From Streptococcus porcinus (GTDB taxonomy: Bacteria > Bacillota > Bacilli > Lactobacillales > Streptococcaceae), in the NCBI RefSeq assembly GCF_900475415.1, contig NZ_LS483388.1:77501-141500 (forward strand): a stretch of 64,000 nucleotides of DNA, in the 5' to 3' direction. The notes below the pieces were generated by a model. The model saw only the letters and a list, made by a program, of their open reading frames with translations. It was not told the origin of the DNA and ran no database searches. Shown piece after piece: positions 9,440-19,379 of this stretch (position 1 is the stretch's first letter; each line of letters begins with the position of its first letter). A program made the translations under genes and the position numbers.

Positions 9440-10458
9440 TGAGTGGATTACAATTTTTCTGGTTTTTCCTAATTGGTCTTCTCTTTTCCGGATTCTTTTT
9501 CTTAGAAGGTTTTGACTTCGGAGTTGGTATGGCAGTTCAAACCTTAGCTCATAACGAAGATGAAAAAGATCAAATTGTTTCAACAATTGGCCCTGTTTGG
9601 GACGGAAATGAAGTATGGCTCTTGACAGCTGGAGGTGCGATGTTTGCATCTTTTCCATACTGGTATGCATCTTTATTTAGTGGTTATTATTTAATCCTTT
9701 TGACAATTTTGTTTGGTTTAATTATTCGTGGTGTTTCCTTTGAATTCAGACACAATGTACCAGCCAAGCAAAAAAATATTTGGAATTGGACTCTAACAAT
9801 TGGTTCAGCCCTTGTGCCTTTCTTTTTTGGACTGATGTTTGTTAGTCTTGTTCAAGGGATGCCTATAGATGCAAAAGCTAATATGACTGCTCGTTTTGGT
9901 GATTATTTTAATATCTTTTCCATTGTTGGAGGGGTAGCTATGTTGCTATTGACCTATTTACATGGTTTGAACTACATAGCATTGAAGACAGAGGGTCCTG
10001 TGAGAGACCGTGCAAATAACGTAGCGCAATTGCTTTATTGGGTACTGTATCTAGGCTTAGTAGCTTTTGCACTCTTGCTTTTCTTCCAAACTGACTTCTT
10101 TACTAAAGGATTTGTGACCACTTTACTATTGTTGCTTGTAATTGTTGCGCTTTCTGTTTATGCTCACATGTCAGTCTTTAAAAAAGCAGAGATGTCAGCT
10201 TTTATTGCAAGTGGCTTGACGCTAGTGTCAGTCGTTGTGCTTTTATTCCAAGGATTGTTCCCACGTGTTATGATTTCATCAATCTCTTCTAAATACGACT
10301 TGTTGATCGAAAATGCCTCTTCATCTCCTTATACCTTGAAGATTATGTCCATTGTTGCGGTTTCCTTAGTGCCATTTGTTTTGGCCTACACTGCTTGGGC
10401 TTACTACATTTTCAGAAAACGTATCACATTGCCAGTCATTGTCACGGGGGAAAAATAA
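9439..10458 (+). CDS. cydB: Cytochrome bd oxidase subunit II
   Basis: The 339-residue structural partner of CydA. GFFFLEGFDFGVGM near the N-terminus and GPVWDGNEVWLLTAGGAMFASFP are hallmark CydB motifs, and eight to nine hydrophobic segments follow. The start codon shares its A with the cydA stop (TAATG). The stop in turn overlaps the ATG of the next gene at 10458, so cydA, cydB and the transporter gene behave as one translationally coupled run. Confidence 0.95.
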   Translation: MSGLQFFWFFLIGLLFSGFFFLEGFDFGVGMAVQTLAHNEDEKDQIVSTIGPVWDGNEVWLLTAGGAMFASFPYWYASLFSGYYLILLTILFGLIIRGVSFEFRHNVPAKQKNIWNWTLTIGSALVPFFFGLMFVSLVQGMPIDAKANMTARFGDYFNIFSIVGGVAMLLLTYLHGLNYIALKTEGPVRDRANNVAQLLYWVLYLGLVAFALLLFFQTDFFTKGFVTTLLLLLVIVALSVYAHMSVFKKAEMSAFIASGLTLVSVVVLLFQGLFPRVMISSISSKYDLLIENASSSPYTLKIMSIVAVSLVPFVLAYTAWAYYIFRKRITLPVIVTGEK

Positions 10459-12176
10459 TGCTAGATAAAGCGGTTATGCGCTTGTCGGGTATTCATAGAA
10501 TATTAGGATTGCTTGCAGGATTAGATTTCCTACAGGCAATCTTTATTATAGGTCAAGCTTACTTTTTGAGTCAGGCCATTTCAGGTTTATGGCAAGGACA
10601 GTCTTTATCAAAACAGAGTTTAGCTATCTTATATTTTCTATTATGTTATCTGGCAAGGCATCTTATTAATTTTATCAAGGATGAACAACTAGATCGATTT
10701 GCAGCAAAACATGCGCAGGAATTGCGTAGCCAATTGCTGGCAAAACTCTTTTTGCTAGGTCCGCAAATTGTCCAAGAAGAAGGATCTGGGAATGTGATTA
10801 CGATGGCGTTAGATGGAATATCGTTAGTGGAGAATTACCTTCATCTAGTCTTAAATAAAATGATGAATTTGTCGGTGATTCCTTTTATAGTTTTAGCGTT
10901 CATCTTTTATATGGACAGTGAATCAGGGCTTATCTTACTTTTGGTTTATCCACTTATTATTATTTTTATGATTATCCTTGGTTTAGCGGCTAAAGCTCGT
11001 GCGGATAAACAGTATGCCTCTTACCAAGTTTTATCTAATCACTTTTTAGATTCCTTAAGAGGAATTGATACCCTTCGATTTTTTGGACTTAGTAAACGTT
11101 ATGCAAAGAGCATCTATCGAACTAGTGAATCTTTCCGAAAAGCTACCATGTCCGCTTTACGAATTGGGATTTTATCAACGTTTGCTTTAGACTTTTTTAC
11201 CACGTTATCAATTGCTATTGTGGCAGTAATGTTGGGGTTACGGTTAATTAATGAACAAATCTTACTATTTCCAGCCTTAACAGTCTTAATCTTAGCGCCA
11301 GAATATTTTATCCCTATTCGAGATTTTTCAAGTGATTATCATGCTACGCTAGATGGAAAGAACGCTTTTTCGGCTGTGCAGAGGATTCTCAACTGTCCAG
11401 AAAGTAAGCAAGAGCCAGTCTTAATCAACGAATGGACTGATAAAAGTTGTTTGACCCTTGATGATATTAAACTTTCTTATGAGGGAAAGGACTTCATGTC
11501 AATTCCTTATCTAGAACTTAATGGCATAAAAAAAGTCGCCCTAGTTGGTATGAGTGGATCGGGTAAATCAACCTTAGTTAACCTTTTGAGTGGCTTTCTA
11601 GTTCCAGACAGTGGGAACTTCCAGCTTGATAAGCAAAAATTATTAAACTTAGACCAAGAAGCTTGGCGAAAACAATTAATTTACATTCCTCAGTCTCCTT
11701 ATGTTTTTGAAATGAGCTTGCGCGACAATATTGCTTTTTACACGCCAGAAGCAAGTTTAGAAGATATTCAGGAAGCTATCAAAGTGGTGGGGCTGGAGGA
11801 ATTAGTTGAGGAACTACCAGAGGGACTTGATACTAGAATCGGGAATGGGGCTCGGCCTCTAAGTGGAGGTCAGGCTCAACGCATTGCCTTGGCGCGTGCT
11901 TTCCTGGATAAAGAGCGCCGTATTCTTTTATTTGATGAGCCGACAGCTCATCTAGACTTGGAAACTGAAATTGAGTTAAAAGCAAGGATGCTTCCACTAA
12001 TGGCTAATCGTTTAGTTATTTTTGCGACCCATCGCTTGCACTGGCTTAAGGATATGGATCACATTATTGTGCTGGATCATGGACAGGTTGTGGAAGCTGG
12101 TTCTTATTCAGATTTGATAGCTAAAAAAGGCTACTTATATGATTTAAAAAATGCCATGGGAGGTCAGAATGCTTAA
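10458..12176 (+). CDS. cydC: ABC transporter CydC-type, thiol/haem exporter for bd oxidase assembly
   Basis: A 572-residue half ABC transporter: six membrane helices (about residues 1-300), then an ATPase with Walker A GMSGSGKST, signature LSGGQAQRIALA and Walker B ILLFDEPTAHLD. With the following gene it forms the heterodimer needed to assemble cytochrome bd (cysteine/glutathione export in E. coli). A longer frame opens at 10395 inside cydB, but ATG 10458 overlaps the cydB stop and gives the family start. The C/D names follow operon order; in E. coli nomenclature this partner may correspond to CydD. Confidence 0.9.
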   Translation: MLDKAVMRLSGIHRILGLLAGLDFLQAIFIIGQAYFLSQAISGLWQGQSLSKQSLAILYFLLCYLARHLINFIKDEQLDRFAAKHAQELRSQLLAKLFLLGPQIVQEEGSGNVITMALDGISLVENYLHLVLNKMMNLSVIPFIVLAFIFYMDSESGLILLLVYPLIIIFMIILGLAAKARADKQYASYQVLSNHFLDSLRGIDTLRFFGLSKRYAKSIYRTSESFRKATMSALRIGILSTFALDFFTTLSIAIVAVMLGLRLINEQILLFPALTVLILAPEYFIPIRDFSSDYHATLDGKNAFSAVQRILNCPESKQEPVLINEWTDKSCLTLDDIKLSYEGKDFMSIPYLELNGIKKVALVGMSGSGKSTLVNLLSGFLVPDSGNFQLDKQKLLNLDQEAWRKQLIYIPQSPYVFEMSLRDNIAFYTPEASLEDIQEAIKVVGLEELVEELPEGLDTRIGNGARPLSGGQAQRIALARAFLDKERRILLFDEPTAHLDLETEIELKARMLPLMANRLVIFATHRLHWLKDMDHIIVLDHGQVVEAGSYSDLIAKKGYLYDLKNAMGGQNA

Positions 12177-13914
12177 AATTCCCTTATTAAAAGCTTTTGA
12201 AAAGGACCAATGGGTTAAACCATATTTTAAACATTATTGGAAAGCTTTAGTTTTGGCCTTGATCTTAGGTTTCTTAACCTTCTTTTCGGCCTCTGCGTTA
12301 ATGTTTAATTCTGGTTTTTTGATTAGTAAATCGGCCTCTTTGCCAAGCAATATTCTTTTGGTTTATATTCCAATTGTTCTAACACGTGCCTTTGGTATCG
12401 GACGCCCAGTTTTTCGCTATTTAGAACGCCTTACCAGTCATAATTGGGTTTTGAAGATGACTTCGAAATTACGCTTAAAGCTCTATAACAGACTAGAAGA
12501 AGATGCTATTTTTCTCAAACGTAATCACCGTCTCGGGGATATTATGGGGCTTTTAGCTGAGGATATTAATCATATTCAAAATCTCTATTTAAGAACTATT
12601 TTTCCGACTATTATTGCTTGGGTGCTTTATAGTTTTGTTGTTCTAGCAGTTGGTTATTTTTCGTGGTGGTTTGCCATTGTTCTCTTCTTCTATTTAGGAC
12701 TGTTGGTAGTAGTTTTTCCCTTGTGGTCTGTCCTAGTCAATGGTGCTCGGCAAGAACAAGAAAAGGTCCTTAAAAACCGCTTGTATACGGATTTAACGGA
12801 TAACGTTTTAGGGATTTCAGATTGGATTTTTAGTCAACGAGGGCATGCCTATGTCCAGCTGCACGAACGATCTGAAGCGGAACTTGCGCAAGTGCAGGCT
12901 GAGATGCGACGTTTTAACAACCGGCGTAGCCTGCTATTTGAGATGGCTTTTGGACTACTTGCGGTTCTTGTCTTGGTTTGGGCTAGTTATCAGTTCTCGG
13001 GAATTCGCGGTGGAGCAGCTAACTGGATTGCGGCCTTTGTACTTTCGGTTTTTCCTTTAGTTGAGGCTTTTGCTGGGCTATCAAGCGCAGCTCAGGAAAC
13101 GAATGTTTATGCAGACTCTATAAAAGGTTTGAATGATTTACCTGTTGCCGGAACTTTAGCTGAGAGTCAGAACGTACCTAAGGAACCCTTCACTATTCAG
13201 GTCGATAAGGTCAGCTTTAGCTATGATGGACAATCAAACAAAGTACTAGACACCATTGATTTGACCATTGAGCAAGGACAAAAATTAGCCATTTTAGGTC
13301 AGAGTGGTTCGGGTAAAAGTACATTAGCAACTCTTCTTAGAGGAGACTTGCGACCAAGTCAAGGTCGGATTTTACTTGGTGGAGTAGATGTTTGTGACTT
13401 GAGTGACTCCATTGCTGACTACATAGGGGTTATTCAACAGGCTCCCTATCTCTTTAATACCAGTCTGATTAATAATATTCGTCTGGGTAATGAAGCAGCG
13501 ACTGAACAAGATGTTTGGCGCGTGCTTGAACAAGTTGGTTTAAAAAACATGGTATTGGATCTCTCTAAGGGTCTGGCGACAATGGTTGATGAGGCAGGGT
13601 TACGCTTCTCAGGTGGCGAACGTCATCGCTTAGCATTGGCCAGAATTCTTTTGCAAGATACCCCAATTGTTCTTTTGGATGAACCTACAGTAGGATTAGA
13701 TCCTATTACCGAAAAAACGTTATTAGACACCTTTATGAAGCTCCTCAAGGGAAAAACTATTATCTGGATTACGCATCATCTCAAGGGGATTGAAAATGCA
13801 GATCAGGTTATTTTTATTGAAAATGGACAAATCGAAATGTCTGGATCCCCAGCTTATTTGGCTGAAACAAGTCACCGCTTCCGTCATTTAAAAGCTATTG
13901 ATGATGGAGAATAG
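12169..13914 (+). CDS. cydD: ABC transporter CydD-type, second half
   Basis: A 581-residue half transporter: membrane domain, then ATPase with Walker A GQSGSGKST, signature FSGGERHRLALA and Walker B IVLLDEPTVGLD. It pairs with the preceding gene to support cytochrome bd assembly. The ATG at 12169 overlaps the end of cydC by 8 bases and has GGAGG at 12158-12162; the alternative ATG at 12151 has no such site. It ends the respiratory operon 92 bases before a bidirectional terminator. Confidence 0.9.
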   Translation: MLKIPLLKAFEKDQWVKPYFKHYWKALVLALILGFLTFFSASALMFNSGFLISKSASLPSNILLVYIPIVLTRAFGIGRPVFRYLERLTSHNWVLKMTSKLRLKLYNRLEEDAIFLKRNHRLGDIMGLLAEDINHIQNLYLRTIFPTIIAWVLYSFVVLAVGYFSWWFAIVLFFYLGLLVVVFPLWSVLVNGARQEQEKVLKNRLYTDLTDNVLGISDWIFSQRGHAYVQLHERSEAELAQVQAEMRRFNNRRSLLFEMAFGLLAVLVLVWASYQFSGIRGGAANWIAAFVLSVFPLVEAFAGLSSAAQETNVYADSIKGLNDLPVAGTLAESQNVPKEPFTIQVDKVSFSYDGQSNKVLDTIDLTIEQGQKLAILGQSGSGKSTLATLLRGDLRPSQGRILLGGVDVCDLSDSIADYIGVIQQAPYLFNTSLINNIRLGNEAATEQDVWRVLEQVGLKNMVLDLSKGLATMVDEAGLRFSGGERHRLALARILLQDTPIVLLDEPTVGLDPITEKTLLDTFMKLLKGKTIIWITHHLKGIENADQVIFIENGQIEMSGSPAYLAETSHRFRHLKAIDDGE

Positions 13915-14005
13915 ATCTTGGTTAGAAAAATTTGAGTAATCATTCTAAATTTTTTATGCGTTAATAGGTGCCTGTTGTTGGGTGACATTAGCAGAACTAG
14001 AAGCA

Positions 14006-14034
14006 AAAAATCTGAGGATTTCCTCAGATTTTTC
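14006..14034. terminator. Bidirectional terminator between cydD and the polyprenyl synthase gene
   Basis: AAAAATCTGAGGA and TCCTCAGATTTTT form a perfect stem with A and T runs on each side. The stop codon of the minus-strand polyprenyl synthase gene (14026-14024) lies inside the stem, so the two convergent transcripts share this element closely. Confidence 0.8.
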
Positions 14035-15004
14035 GTTTTAAAAGATGATTGGTAAGTTGTAACAATTGCTTTTGGACCTTAATTTTTGGGAGTGCTTTGA
14101 TATCATCAATGGCTTTTTGAGTGTATTGACGCGCTAGCTCTTGGGCTTTTTCGACACCATGATTATCAAGGACTAACTGCGCAATTGTTCTTAATTCTTC
14201 AGCAGTGAGCTGGTCTTTTTTATCTAAGAGCTCTTTAAAGGCATTAGGATTATTTTTGATGGCAAATAAGAGTGGAAGGCTGTAGACGCCATTGGTGATG
14301 TCTTCTAAAATAGGTTTATTGAAATCTTTTTCTTTAGCGGTGTAATCTAAAATATCATCTAATATTTGGAAAGTCATCCCAATGTGATAACCAATTCTGC
14401 CCGCTTTGCTAACGACATCTGGACTAGCTCCACCGAAATAGGCTCCTTCTAAACTTGCTAGTCTAAAGAGCTCTGCTGTTTTCCCAGAGATGGAACGTAG
14501 GTAATCTCTAATCGACTGCTCTTGGTTAAAATAAAGATGCATCTGATCAAGTTCGCCAACGAGAATTTTTTTCATGGCTTTAGCGTTGATGCTCATATAA
14601 GGGCTATCTTGCATCGTTTCAAGGATGAGTTCAAAGAAAATGGTAAATAGAAAGTCTCCGGTATAGACGGCGATGTCTTTGCCAAACTGAGTTTGGACAG
14701 TTACTTGGCCTCGGCGTAGGGGAGAATCGTCAATGACATCGTCATGAATCAAGGTAGCCATGTGAAGAATTTCCAAAGAGGCTGCTATCTTAGTCAATTG
14801 TTCGGAGTCCTGTTTTTCTTTTGGGCCAAAGCTAGTAAATAAAAAGAAAAAGGCTGGACGTAGGTATTTCCCTCCTGCTTGTGCTAGCTGAATAATGGCT
14901 TCTTGTATATCAGTGTTACGGACCTGTACGCGCTTTTCGATGAGCTGACAGACTAGTTTGATATGTTGATCGATTTCCGGATATTTGCTCCAGTAACTTG
15001 GCAT
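14024..15004 (-). CDS. Polyprenyl (probably heptaprenyl/octaprenyl) diphosphate synthase
   Basis: A 326-residue trans-isoprenyl diphosphate synthase. The first Asp-rich motif is DDVIDDSPLRRG near residue 91 and the second is FQILDDILDY near residue 214. These bind the magnesium-diphosphate groups of the allylic substrate and isopentenyl diphosphate. Its likely job is to make the side chain that the MenA-like enzyme joins to DHNA. It faces the cyd operon and meets it at a shared terminator, so the quinone-tail and quinone-head genes are linked but separately transcribed. Chain length cannot be read from the sequence with confidence. Confidence 0.87.
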   Translation of the reverse strand: MPSYWSKYPEIDQHIKLVCQLIEKRVQVRNTDIQEAIIQLAQAGGKYLRPAFFFLFTSFGPKEKQDSEQLTKIAASLEILHMATLIHDDVIDDSPLRRGQVTVQTQFGKDIAVYTGDFLFTIFFELILETMQDSPYMSINAKAMKKILVGELDQMHLYFNQEQSIRDYLRSISGKTAELFRLASLEGAYFGGASPDVVSKAGRIGYHIGMTFQILDDILDYTAKEKDFNKPILEDITNGVYSLPLLFAIKNNPNAFKELLDKKDQLTAEELRTIAQLVLDNHGVEKAQELARQYTQKAIDDIKALPKIKVQKQLLQLTNHLLKRKI

Positions 15005-15218
15005 TTAGGCTTCTCCTTGGATACTATTACGTTACTATTTTACCGTAATTAGGCAGTGATTGCTAGAATTATCTTCTCAGCTAAAGAAGTCCTGTGAGGG
15101 CTTATTTGCAAAGGACCTCTAAACTTGTCATCGCTTCTTAAGTATGATAAGATTGATTTGAATTTTTCTTAAAATGTATGTCTATTTTAAGGTAGATTGA
15201 GGGGAAGAGAGGTGACAG

Positions 15219-16070
15219 ATGGATTCTATTATTGAAAGAGCTCCGGCTAAGATCAATTTAGGATTAGATATTCAAGGAAAACGTGAAGACGGCTACCATG
15301 ATTTAGAAATGGTTATGGTTTCGGTTGATTTATGTGACTATATTAGTGTGTCTGCCCTTGAAGAAGATTGTATTCAAGTGGCTTCTGATTGTCCTAAGAT
15401 GCCTGTCAATGCGAAGAACGATGTTTTTAAGGCGGCTCGTCTGATTAAGGAAAACTATCAGATTAAATCAGGGGTTTCGATTTTTCTGACAAAAAAAATT
15501 CCTGTTTGTGCTGGAATGGGAGGTGGCTCAAGTGATGCTGCAGCAACTATCCGTGCTTTGAATCAATTATGGGAGTTAAACATGTCTGTGTCGGAGATGA
15601 TACAGTTAGGAATAGAAATTGGTAGTGATGTCCCTTATTGTATCGAAGCAGGCTGCTCACGGATTTCTGGTAAAGGAGAAATTGTTCAACCGATTGACGG
15701 GCAACTCTCATCTTGGGTGGTTTTGGTAAAGCCAGACTTTGGTATTTCAACGCGAACGATTTTTCCAAATGTTGACCCTGAAAATATTTCTCGGGTTAAC
15801 ATTGATACAATTGTTGAAACCATTGAAAGCAATGACTATCAGGCGATGACTGCAGCTATGGGAAACGCTTTAGAGGATGTTTCGATTGCTCGTAAACCAT
15901 TTATTCAAAAAATCAAAGATAAGATGGTAAGCAGTGGTGCTGATGTTGCTTTGATGACAGGAAGTGGGCCGTCAGTTTTCGCCCTTTGTCAGTCAGAAAA
16001 GCAAGCTAACCGTGTGGTTAATAGCTTAAAAGGTTTTTGCAAAGAGGTTTACAAAGTAAGAACGTTGTAG
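15219..16070 (+). CDS. ispE: GHMP kinase, IspE-like (4-diphosphocytidyl-2-C-methylerythritol kinase homologue)
   Basis: A 283-residue GHMP kinase with the ATP-binding loop PVCAGMGGGSSDAAAT near residue 92 and the C-terminal motif MTGSGPSVFAL. Its start, ERAPAKINLGLDI, is typical of IspE. In the methylerythritol phosphate pathway IspE phosphorylates CDP-methylerythritol. Streptococci make isoprenoids by mevalonate, so this is an orphan and its real substrate is unsettled. GAGAGG supports the start. It lies 60 bases before adcR, with a separate adcR promoter between them. Confidence 0.85.
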   Translation: MDSIIERAPAKINLGLDIQGKREDGYHDLEMVMVSVDLCDYISVSALEEDCIQVASDCPKMPVNAKNDVFKAARLIKENYQIKSGVSIFLTKKIPVCAGMGGGSSDAAATIRALNQLWELNMSVSEMIQLGIEIGSDVPYCIEAGCSRISGKGEIVQPIDGQLSSWVVLVKPDFGISTRTIFPNVDPENISRVNIDTIVETIESNDYQAMTAAMGNALEDVSIARKPFIQKIKDKMVSSGADVALMTGSGPSVFALCQSEKQANRVVNSLKGFCKEVYKVRTL

Positions 16071-16074
16071 AGGT

Positions 16075-16114
16075 TTGATTCTTGACAGGGTTTTTGCTAT
16101 AATTAACTGGTTAA
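16075..16114 (+). promoter_or_regulatory. adcRCB promoter with AdcR operator
   Basis: TTGATT (16075-16080), a 17-base spacer and TATAAT (16098-16103) with extended -10 TGC. Overlapping the -10 end is TTAACTGGTTAA (16103-16114), a perfect match to the AdcR zinc-repressor consensus TTAACYRGTTAA. Binding there would block polymerase, so the operon should be shut when zinc is plentiful. Confidence 0.9.
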
Positions 16115-16130
16115 TAAAAAGAGGAATAGT

Positions 16131-16574
16131 ATGGGAACATTAGAAAAAAAGATTGATACCTTAGTAAATCAGATTTTATTAAAAGCTGAAAATCAGCATG
16201 AATTGTTATTTGGCGCTTGTCAAAGCGAAGTCAAATTAACTAACACTCAAGAGCATATTTTGATGCTCTTATCACAAGATAAATTAACTAATACTGAATT
16301 AGCTAAAATATTAAATATTAGTCAAGCAGCAGTAACAAAAGCTATTAAAGGTCTTATCAATCAAGGAATGCTAGCAACGACAAAAGATGCCGTTGATGCG
16401 CGTGTGACTTATTTTGAATTAACTCCTCTAGCAAAGCCAATTGCCGAGGAACATACTCATCATCATGATGAGACTTTAAATGTCTATACTCGTTTATTGG
16501 GTCATTTTTCTGAGCAAGAAACTAAAGTTATTGAAAAGTTCCTGACAGTATTCTCAGATGAGTTAGAAAGGTAA
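16131..16574 (+). CDS. adcR: Zinc-responsive MarR-family repressor AdcR
   Basis: A 147-residue winged-helix repressor of zinc uptake genes. The recognition region is [24 protein letters not shown] (residues about 49-72). The His-rich stretch EEHTHHHDE near residue 105 supplies zinc ligands as in pneumococcal AdcR. It is first in adcRCB, with adcC 4 bases downstream, and the AdcR operator over its own promoter shows autoregulation. Confidence 0.95.
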   Translation: MGTLEKKIDTLVNQILLKAENQHELLFGACQSEVKLTNTQEHILMLLSQDKLTNTELAKILNISQAAVTKAIKGLINQGMLATTKDAVDARVTYFELTPLAKPIAEEHTHHHDETLNVYTRLLGHFSEQETKVIEKFLTVFSDELER

Positions 16575-16578
16575 TGAA

Positions 16579-17286
16579 TTGAGATACTTAACCGTTGAAA
16601 ACCTATCCTTCCAGTATGAAGCAGAAACTGTTTTAGAAGGTGTTAACTATCATTTGGACAGTGGCGAATTTGTCACCTTGACAGGTGAAAATGGCGCTGC
16701 CAAGTCCACCTTGGTTAAGGCGACGCTGGGGATTTTGAAGCCTCAAGTGGGGCAAGTCATTTTTGCTAAAAAAAATGAGCAAGGAAAAAAGCTAAGAATT
16801 GCTTACTTACCGCAACAAGTGGCTAGCTTTAATGCTGGCTTTCCGTCAACGGTTTATGAATTTGTCAAATCAGGTCGCTTTCCTAGACGAGGTTGGTTCC
16901 GTCCTTTAACGAAACATGATGAAGAGCACATTCAAGCCAGTTTAGAATCTGTCGGCATGTGGGAAAGTCGTCAGGAGCGAATTGGGAGTCTATCTGGCGG
17001 GCAAAAACAAAGAGTAGTCATCGCTCGCATGTTTGCTTCTGATCCGGATATTTTTGTTTTAGACGAACCGACCACTGGGATGGATAGTGGAACCACCGAG
17101 ACTTTTTACCAGTTGATGAACCACAGTGCTCATAAACATGGTAAAGCAGTCTTGATGATTACTCACGATCCGGAAGATGTAAAGGATTACGCCGATCGCA
17201 ATATTCATTTGGTGCGTAATGAAAGTTTACCTTGGCGTTGTTTCAATGTTCATAGTGACCAACCTGAGGAGGTAGACAATGCTTGA
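16579..17286 (+). CDS. adcC: Zinc ABC transporter ATP-binding protein AdcC
   Basis: A 235-residue ATPase that powers zinc import with AdcB. Walker A is GENGAAKST, in which Ala replaces the usual Gly before Lys; signature [10 protein letters not shown] and Walker [13 protein letters not shown] are standard. It starts with TTG at 16579, since the nearby ATG (16575) meets a stop at once; AAAGG at the end of adcR serves as the ribosome-binding site. It overlaps adcB by 8 bases. No binding-protein gene is in this operon; in streptococci AdcA/AdcAII are encoded elsewhere. Confidence 0.93.
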   Translation: MRYLTVENLSFQYEAETVLEGVNYHLDSGEFVTLTGENGAAKSTLVKATLGILKPQVGQVIFAKKNEQGKKLRIAYLPQQVASFNAGFPSTVYEFVKSGRFPRRGWFRPLTKHDEEHIQASLESVGMWESRQERIGSLSGGQKQRVVIARMFASDPDIFVLDEPTTGMDSGTTETFYQLMNHSAHKHGKAVLMITHDPEDVKDYADRNIHLVRNESLPWRCFNVHSDQPEEVDNA

Positions 17287-18091
17287 TATTCTCAATTATG
17301 ATTTTATGCAACGTGCTATTTTGGCGGTTATTGCTATTAGTATCTTTGCACCAATTCTGGGTATCTTTTTAATTCTCCGCCGTCAAAGTCTAATGAGCGA
17401 CACTTTGAGTCACGTTTCACTAGCAGGTGTGGCATTTGGAGTAGTGTTAGGAATTAATCCTACTTGGACAACTGTAATTGTTGTCGGGATTGCGGCTATC
17501 TTGCTAGAATACCTGAGAGTGGTATATAAACATTATATGGAAATATCAACGGCTATTTTGATGTCCTTAGGATTGGCAGTTTCCTTGGTTATTATGAGTA
17601 AGTCAGCTGGTAATTCCAATGTTAGCTTGGAACAATATCTCTTTGGTTCGATTATCACTATTGGTATGGAACAAGTTATTGCTCTTTTTGTGATTGCAAG
17701 TATTATTTTGATTCTGACCCTGTTCTTTATTAGACCTATGTATATTTTGACTTTTGATGAGGATACAGCCTATGTCGATGGCTTGCCTGTTAGGCTGATG
17801 TCTGTGCTCTTTAATATTGTAACAGGAATTGCTATCGCTTTAACTATCCCTGCGGCTGGCGCTTTGCTTGTATCGACAATCATGGTCTTACCAGCAAGTA
17901 TTGCTATGCGCATTGGAAGAAACTTTAAAACAGTCATTTTTTGGGGGATTTTAATAGGATTTGTGGGTATGCTCTCTGGTATTTTCTTGTCATATTTTTG
18001 GGAAACACCAGCTAGTGCAACCATTACTTTAATATTTATCTCTATTTTTATAGTGGTCAATCTTGCCACAGTGATTGCTCACCGACGTTAA
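17279..18091 (+). CDS. adcB: Zinc ABC transporter permease AdcB
   Basis: A 270-residue ABC-3 family permease with about eight membrane segments that forms the zinc channel for Adc[20 protein letters not shown] near residue 38 is the family hallmark, and [21 protein letters not shown] near residue 195 contains the ATPase-coupling loop. The ATG overlaps the adcC end by 8 bases, and GAGG lies upstream. It is the last gene of the operon and runs into a strong terminator. Confidence 0.94.
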   Translation: MLDILNYDFMQRAILAVIAISIFAPILGIFLILRRQSLMSDTLSHVSLAGVAFGVVLGINPTWTTVIVVGIAAILLEYLRVVYKHYMEISTAILMSLGLAVSLVIMSKSAGNSNVSLEQYLFGSIITIGMEQVIALFVIASIILILTLFFIRPMYILTFDEDTAYVDGLPVRLMSVLFNIVTGIAIALTIPAAGALLVSTIMVLPASIAMRIGRNFKTVIFWGILIGFVGMLSGIFLSYFWETPASATITLIFISIFIVVNLATVIAHRR

Positions 18092-18118
18092 AAAGCTCAG
18101 GCCTAGGCCTGAGCTTTT
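18091..18118. terminator. Bidirectional terminator between adcB and tyrS
   Basis: AAAAGCTCAGGCC (18091-18103) and its exact complement (18106-18118) form a 13-bp stem with a two-base centre, bounded by A and T runs. It overlaps the last codon of tyrS on the minus strand. Confidence 0.9.
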
Positions 18119-19379
18119 AGTTTGTAAATGTAAGAACGAAATATTTTTTCTTACCACGACGGATAACTGTTAATTGTCCCTCAATTTTATCAGTGTCACT
18201 TAAAACATAGTTTAAGTCCGAAACCCGTTCGCCATTGATATAGATAGCTCCGTTTTGGACATCTTCACGGGCTTGACGTTTAGATGAGGATATTTTAGAA
18301 GATACTAGAATATCAACAATATTAAGATTATCGTCAGTTTGAACAGCATAGTTAGGAACATTGCTTAAACCTTGTCTTAATTCTTTAGCAGATAGTTGTT
18401 TGATATTACCAGCAAATAACTGTTCGGTAATATTAACGGCTTGCTTGTAGGCTTCTTCTCCATGGACAAGAGTAACAACTTCACGTGCCAATGTTTTTTG
18501 AGCTAAACGTTCGTGGCGAGCTGCATTGAATGCTTCTTCAATTTCTGCAATCTCTTGAAGTGATAAGAAGGTGAAGATTTTTAAGAAACGAACGGCATCA
18601 TCGTCCATAACATTTAACCAGAACTGGTACATTTCATATGGCGACGTTTTGTCAGCATCTAACCAGACAGCGTTGCCTTCTGATTTACCAAATTTCTTAC
18701 CACTAGCATCAGTAATGAGAGGAACTGTCATCACATGACCTATTTTGTCTGATTTGCGACGTAATAGCTCAGTACCGGCAGTCATATTTCCCCACTGGTC
18801 AGAACCTCCAATTTGCAAGGTAACATTGTGTTTGTCATTGAGTTCGTAAAAATCATATCCTTGCATGATTTGGTAAGCAAATTCAGTATAGGAAATACCT
18901 GTTTCAATTCGTTTTTTGACCGATTCTTTACTCATCATGTAATTTACGGTGAAATATTTACCAACATCTCTTAGAAAATCAATGAAAGAAATTTGTGAGA
19001 ACCAGTCGTAATTATTAACAAGTTCTGCTTTGTTTTCGCCATTTTCAAAATCAAGGAATTGGGACAATTGCCCTTTAATTTTAGCACTCCACTCCAAGAC
19101 AGTTTCCTTGGTTTGCAGGCTTCGTTCAGAGTCTTTGAAGGAGGGGTCGCCGATTAAGCCAGTTGCACCACCAACTAATGCGTAAGGTTTATGTCCTGCT
19201 AACTGCAAGCGACGAGAGGTTAAGATGGCCACTAAGTGTCCTAGATGCAGACTATCTGCTGTCGGATCATAGCCAGTATAATAGGATACTTGCCCTTCTG
19301 TTAGTGCTTTGACAAGGGCTTCTTCATCGGTCGTTTGAAAGACCAAGCCACGAGCTTTGAGTTCTTCAAAAATATTCAT
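18117..19379 (-). CDS. tyrS: Tyrosyl-tRNA synthetase
   Basis: A 420-residue class I synthetase that charges tRNA-Tyr. The HIGH-type motif appears as HLGH in [12 protein letters not shown], and the KMSKS-type loop as KFGKSEG near residue 232. The substrate pocket segment [10 protein letters not shown] is near residue 190, and an S4 RNA-binding domain ends the protein. GGAGAAAG precedes the ATG. The 93-base gap to pbp1b is too short for a T-box and shows none; a divergent extended -10 (TGATATAAT on the minus strand, 19415-19420) is visible. Confidence 0.96.
   Translation of the reverse strand: MNIFEELKARGLVFQTTDEEALVKALTEGQVSYYTGYDPTADSLHLGHLVAILTSRRLQLAGHKPYALVGGATGLIGDPSFKDSERSLQTKETVLEWSAKIKGQLSQFLDFENGENKAELVNNYDWFSQISFIDFLRDVGKYFTVNYMMSKESVKKRIETGISYTEFAYQIMQGYDFYELNDKHNVTLQIGGSDQWGNMTAGTELLRRKSDKIGHVMTVPLITDASGKKFGKSEGNAVWLDADKTSPYEMYQFWLNVMDDDAVRFLKIFTFLSLQEIAEIEEAFNAARHERLAQKTLAREVVTLVHGEEAYKQAVNITEQLFAGNIKQLSAKELRQGLSNVPNYAVQTDDNLNIVDILVSSKISSSKRQAREDVQNGAIYINGERVSDLNYVLSDTDKIEGQLTVIRRGKKKYFVLTFTN

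Noticed and set aside
16082..16103. TTGACA followed by TATAAT before adcR as a promoter pair
   Set aside because: The spacing is only 10 bases. TTGATT at 16075 has a 17-base spacer and is taken instead.
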